64,000 bases of DNA, taken from contig CAVPWP010000012.1 in assembly GCA_963709395.1 (NCBI GenBank), positions 252,622 through 316,621 on the forward strand, written 5' to 3'. Each line of letters begins with the position of its first letter. The stretch's first letter is position 1. The position numbers and the translations under genes are program-made. Below, in pieces: positions 61,944 to 64,000 of the stretch. The notes below the pieces were generated by a model. That model did not search any database and had not been told where the DNA came from. It worked only from the letters and a program-made list of their open reading frames with translations. The stretch is from CAVPWP01 sp963709395 (GTDB lineage Bacteria > Pseudomonadota > Alphaproteobacteria > Rhodobacterales > Rhodobacteraceae).

Positions 61944-62603
61944 ATGCGCATCCTGCTGATCGAGGACGACACGACTCTCGGGGCGGCGGTGCGCGACCAG
62001 ATCGCTGCCGACGGCCAGTCGGTGGACTGGGTCCTGCGGCTCGATGCCGCCGGCGACGCAGTGCGGGGCACGGCCTACGACCTCATCCTCCTCGACCTGA
62101 TGTTGCCCGACGGTCGGGGCATTGGTTTCCTGCGTGGCCTGCGCGCGCGCGGCGACGTGACGCCCGTCATCGTCCTGACCGCGCTCGACCAGGTGTCCGA
62201 CCGGATCGAGGGGCTGAACGCCGGCGCCGACGACTACCTCGTGAAGCCCTTCGACCTCGCCGAGCTGTCGGCGCGGATCGGGTCGGTCGCGCGGCGCTAC
62301 AGTGGAAACCCCAATCCGATCATTACCCACGGCCCGCTCGAGATCGACCTCGCCGCGCGCAGCATCCGCCGCGCCGGAGCGCCCGTTCAGCTGACGGCGC
62401 GCGAGTGGGCGCTCTTCGAGGCGTTCCTGTCCCGGCCCAGCCAGCTCCTCTCCAAGGCGCAGCTCGAGGAGAAGCTTTACGCCTTCGACTCAGAGGTGGA
62501 GAGCAACACGATCGAGGTCCACGTGAGCCGCCTGCGCAAGAAGCTCGGGTCCGCGATCATCCAGACGGAACGCGGCCTCGGCTACCGACTGGGACGACCG
62601 TGA
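61944..62603 (+). CDS. OmpR/PhoB-family response regulator
   Basis: A 219-residue regulator. The receiver domain begins MRILLIEDDTTLGAAVRDQI, with the acidic pair, phospho-acceptor Asp51 (ILLDLMLPDGRG), the conserved Thr region VIVLTALDQ and Lys in YLVKPFDLAEL. The C-terminal winged helix has ITHGPLEIDLAARSIRRAG, LTAREWALFEAFLSRP and EVESNTIEVHVSRLRKKLGSAIIQTERGLGYRL, closest to the QseB/PmrA group. The start at 61944 is the usual family start; a longer frame upstream is probably untranslated. The stop overlaps the histidine kinase start. Confidence 0.96.
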   Translation: MRILLIEDDTTLGAAVRDQIAADGQSVDWVLRLDAAGDAVRGTAYDLILLDLMLPDGRGIGFLRGLRARGDVTPVIVLTALDQVSDRIEGLNAGADDYLVKPFDLAELSARIGSVARRYSGNPNPIITHGPLEIDLAARSIRRAGAPVQLTAREWALFEAFLSRPSQLLSKAQLEEKLYAFDSEVESNTIEVHVSRLRKKLGSAIIQTERGLGYRLGRP

Positions 62604-62605
62604 GG

Positions 62606-63961
62606 ATGTCGGGCAGCCTTCAGGGGCGGCTTGGGCTGTCGCTCGGCCTCCTTTTCACGGCGATGTGGATCGCCGCGGCCTGGGCGACCGCGGTGATCCT
62701 GAGCCACGAGATGGACGAAGTTTTCGACTCCGCCCTGCAGGAGACTGCGCAGCGCCTCCTGCCGCTTGCCGTCGTCGATATCGTGGGGCGCGAGGAAGAG
62801 GGCGTCACCCAGCGCCTTGCCGTCATCCGCGAGCACGAGGAGTTCTTCACCTACATCGTCCGCGACGAGGAGAGCCGAATCCTCCTCCAGTCCCACGCGG
62901 CCGATCCGGCGGACTTCCCGGCTTGGGACGGGATCGGATTTCGACAGACGGCGACCCATAGGCTCTTCGCCGACGAGGCGCTTCAGGGAACCATCCGCAT
63001 CACGGTCGCCGAGCCGCTCGACCACCGGGCGGCCGTCGCGCGCGGGATCCAGATGGGCCTCGGCCTGCCGCTTGTCGTTCTCATCCCCCTCACGCTCCTT
63101 GCCGTCGCACTTGCCACGCGGGCGAGCCTCGCCCCGGTCCTGCGCTTCCGCGAGAGGCTGGCCGCCCGGACCGCGCGCGATTTGTCCCCGGTTCCGGCCG
63201 GCGACCTCCCGTCCGAGATCGCACCCGTCGCCGAAACGCTGAACGGGCTTCTTGCCCGCCTTCAGGCGGCGTTCGAGGCCGAGCGCAGCTTCGCCGCGAA
63301 TGCGGCCCATGAACTGCGTACGCCGCTCGCAGGCGCCATCGCGCAGGTCCAGCGCCTGCGGTCCGAGACGAACGACGAGAAGGCGCTCGCCCGGGCCACA
63401 GAGATCGAGGCCACGCTGAAGCGGCTCACGCGCTTCTCTGAACGGCTGATGCAACTTGCCCGCGCCGAAGGCGCTCGGCTTCGGGTGGACGCCGTCTCCG
63501 ATCTCCGCGCGATCGTCCGCGTCGTGGTCGAAGAGATCGCCCGGCAGGCACCGCCCGGACGGATCACGCTCGACCTTCCCGATCAGGCGGTGATGTCGGA
63601 CCTCGATCCCGACGCGCTCGGGATCGTCTGCCGGAACCTCGTGGAGAACGCGCTGCGCCACGGCTCGGACGCAGAACCAGTCGAGGTGTCGCTTGAAGCA
63701 GACGGCACCTTCCGCATAGCGAACGCCGGCCCGGTCGTGCCGCCGGAAACGCTGTCGCGCCTTACGGCGCGGTTCGAGCGCGGTGGAGCGAACATGGAAG
63801 GCAGCGGCCTCGGCCTCGCCATCGTCGCGGCCATCGCCGAGCGGATCGGGAGCCGGCTCGTGCTCCTATCCCCGAGATCGGGCCACGTGGAGGGGTTCGA
63901 GGTTAGCGTCCTGCTTCCAACACGTGACGCCGCACTCGTCTATGGACTGCGAGACCCTTGA
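62606..63961 (+). CDS. Sensor histidine kinase
   Basis: A 451-residue kinase partner of the preceding regulator. TM1 is at residues 9-32 (LGLSLGLLFTAMWIAAAWATAV). A periplasmic sensor of about 115 residues follows, then TM2 at about 150-171 (MGLGLPLVVLIPLTLLAVALA), a HAMP-like linker, the H-box FAANAAHELRTPLAGAIAQ with His235, the N-box NLVENALRH and the G-box GSGLGLAIVAAIAERIG. ATG 62606 is used; a GTG at 62600 overlapping the regulator stop is an equally reasonable start. The sensor type resembles the QseC/PmrB-like two-helix class; the signal is unknown. Confidence 0.94.
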   Translation: MSGSLQGRLGLSLGLLFTAMWIAAAWATAVILSHEMDEVFDSALQETAQRLLPLAVVDIVGREEEGVTQRLAVIREHEEFFTYIVRDEESRILLQSHAADPADFPAWDGIGFRQTATHRLFADEALQGTIRITVAEPLDHRAAVARGIQMGLGLPLVVLIPLTLLAVALATRASLAPVLRFRERLAARTARDLSPVPAGDLPSEIAPVAETLNGLLARLQAAFEAERSFAANAAHELRTPLAGAIAQVQRLRSETNDEKALARATEIEATLKRLTRFSERLMQLARAEGARLRVDAVSDLRAIVRVVVEEIARQAPPGRITLDLPDQAVMSDLDPDALGIVCRNLVENALRHGSDAEPVEVSLEADGTFRIANAGPVVPPETLSRLTARFERGGANMEGSGLGLAIVAAIAERIGSRLVLLSPRSGHVEGFEVSVLLPTRDAALVYGLRDP

Positions 63962-63969
63962 CCGAGCTA

Positions 63970-63990
63970 CCGCGCTGGGTTTCAGCGCGG
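63970..63990 (+). terminator. Hairpin after the histidine kinase gene
   Basis: CCGCGCTG-GGTTT-CAGCGCGG is an eight-base-pair perfect stem nine bases after the kinase stop. No T-run follows within the window, so termination may be Rho-assisted. Confidence 0.5.
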
Positions 63991-64000
63991 CACCATGGGG

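Noticed and set aside
61880..63961. A 693-residue response regulator-kinase fusion
   Set aside because: The upstream part is an out-of-phase reading of the response-regulator gene; the kinase begins at 62600 or 62606.

Overview
The window is a contiguous piece of a high-GC alphaproteobacterial chromosome, most likely Rhodobacterales (Rhodobacter/Roseobacter group). Supporting this are a DUF4167 protein with a low-complexity tail, a TIGR02281-type retropepsin, a SurA/LptD/LptF/LptG block next to pdxA and rsmA, a PpaA/AerR-like B12-binding protein, and DMT transporters. No rRNA, tRNA, CRISPR array, intact transposase or prophage was seen.

Layout. 1-11.8 kb: partial trpC, an EamA transporter, selO, a three-gene coupled operon (nucleoside hydrolase, secreted protein, GNAT), a lipoprotein, a second EamA transporter, mazG, and a three-gene operon (class III aminotransferase, M20D amidohydrolase, agmatinase-type ureohydrolase) closed by a terminator. 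11.8-20.2 kb: VOC protein, a broken chaC, DUF1499, prfA-prmC, DUF4167, a broken MDR oxidoreductase divergent from a LysR gene, rsmA and a broken outer-membrane protein. 20.2-33 kb: housekeeping core (pdxA, SurA-like, lptD, lptG, lptF on the minus strand; pepA-holC on the plus strand; retropepsin, MarC, ABC-F, ndk). 33-42 kb: accessory DNA with a DUF1254/DUF1214 protein, gene remnants, TfoX-like and tiny proteins, and a glycosyltransferase/glucan-debranching pair. 41.5-48 kb: a LacI-controlled sugar ABC-importer operon with an intracellular glycoside hydrolase. 48-57 kb: patchy accessory DNA with interspersed repeats, a membrane-anchored AraC regulator, a B12-binding sensor, a hydrolase-LuxR protein, a large phosphatase/phosphodiesterase and a VIT-family metal transporter. 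57-64 kb: a redox module (ApbE FMN transferase, PepSY-flavodoxin-FNR membrane reductase, DUF2271 protein, Asp-rich exported protein, small PepSY protein) divergent from an OmpR-type two-component system.

Most notable. (1) The 57-64 kb module looks like one regulon. The same 11-bp-spaced direct repeat (CTGAC-N6-CTGAA) lies in front of the Asp-rich gene and in the shared PepSY/response-regulator promoter region. The DUF2271 protein carries a TGAS motif resembling an ApbE flavinylation site. (2) Five genes are each split by what reads as a +1 frameshift (chaC twice), all in the same direction. This suggests either consensus indel errors or unusually concentrated recent decay. (3) An interspersed repeat family includes a perfect 23-bp inverted repeat around 48.3-48.6 kb. 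All family assignments are read by eye; no database search was possible.
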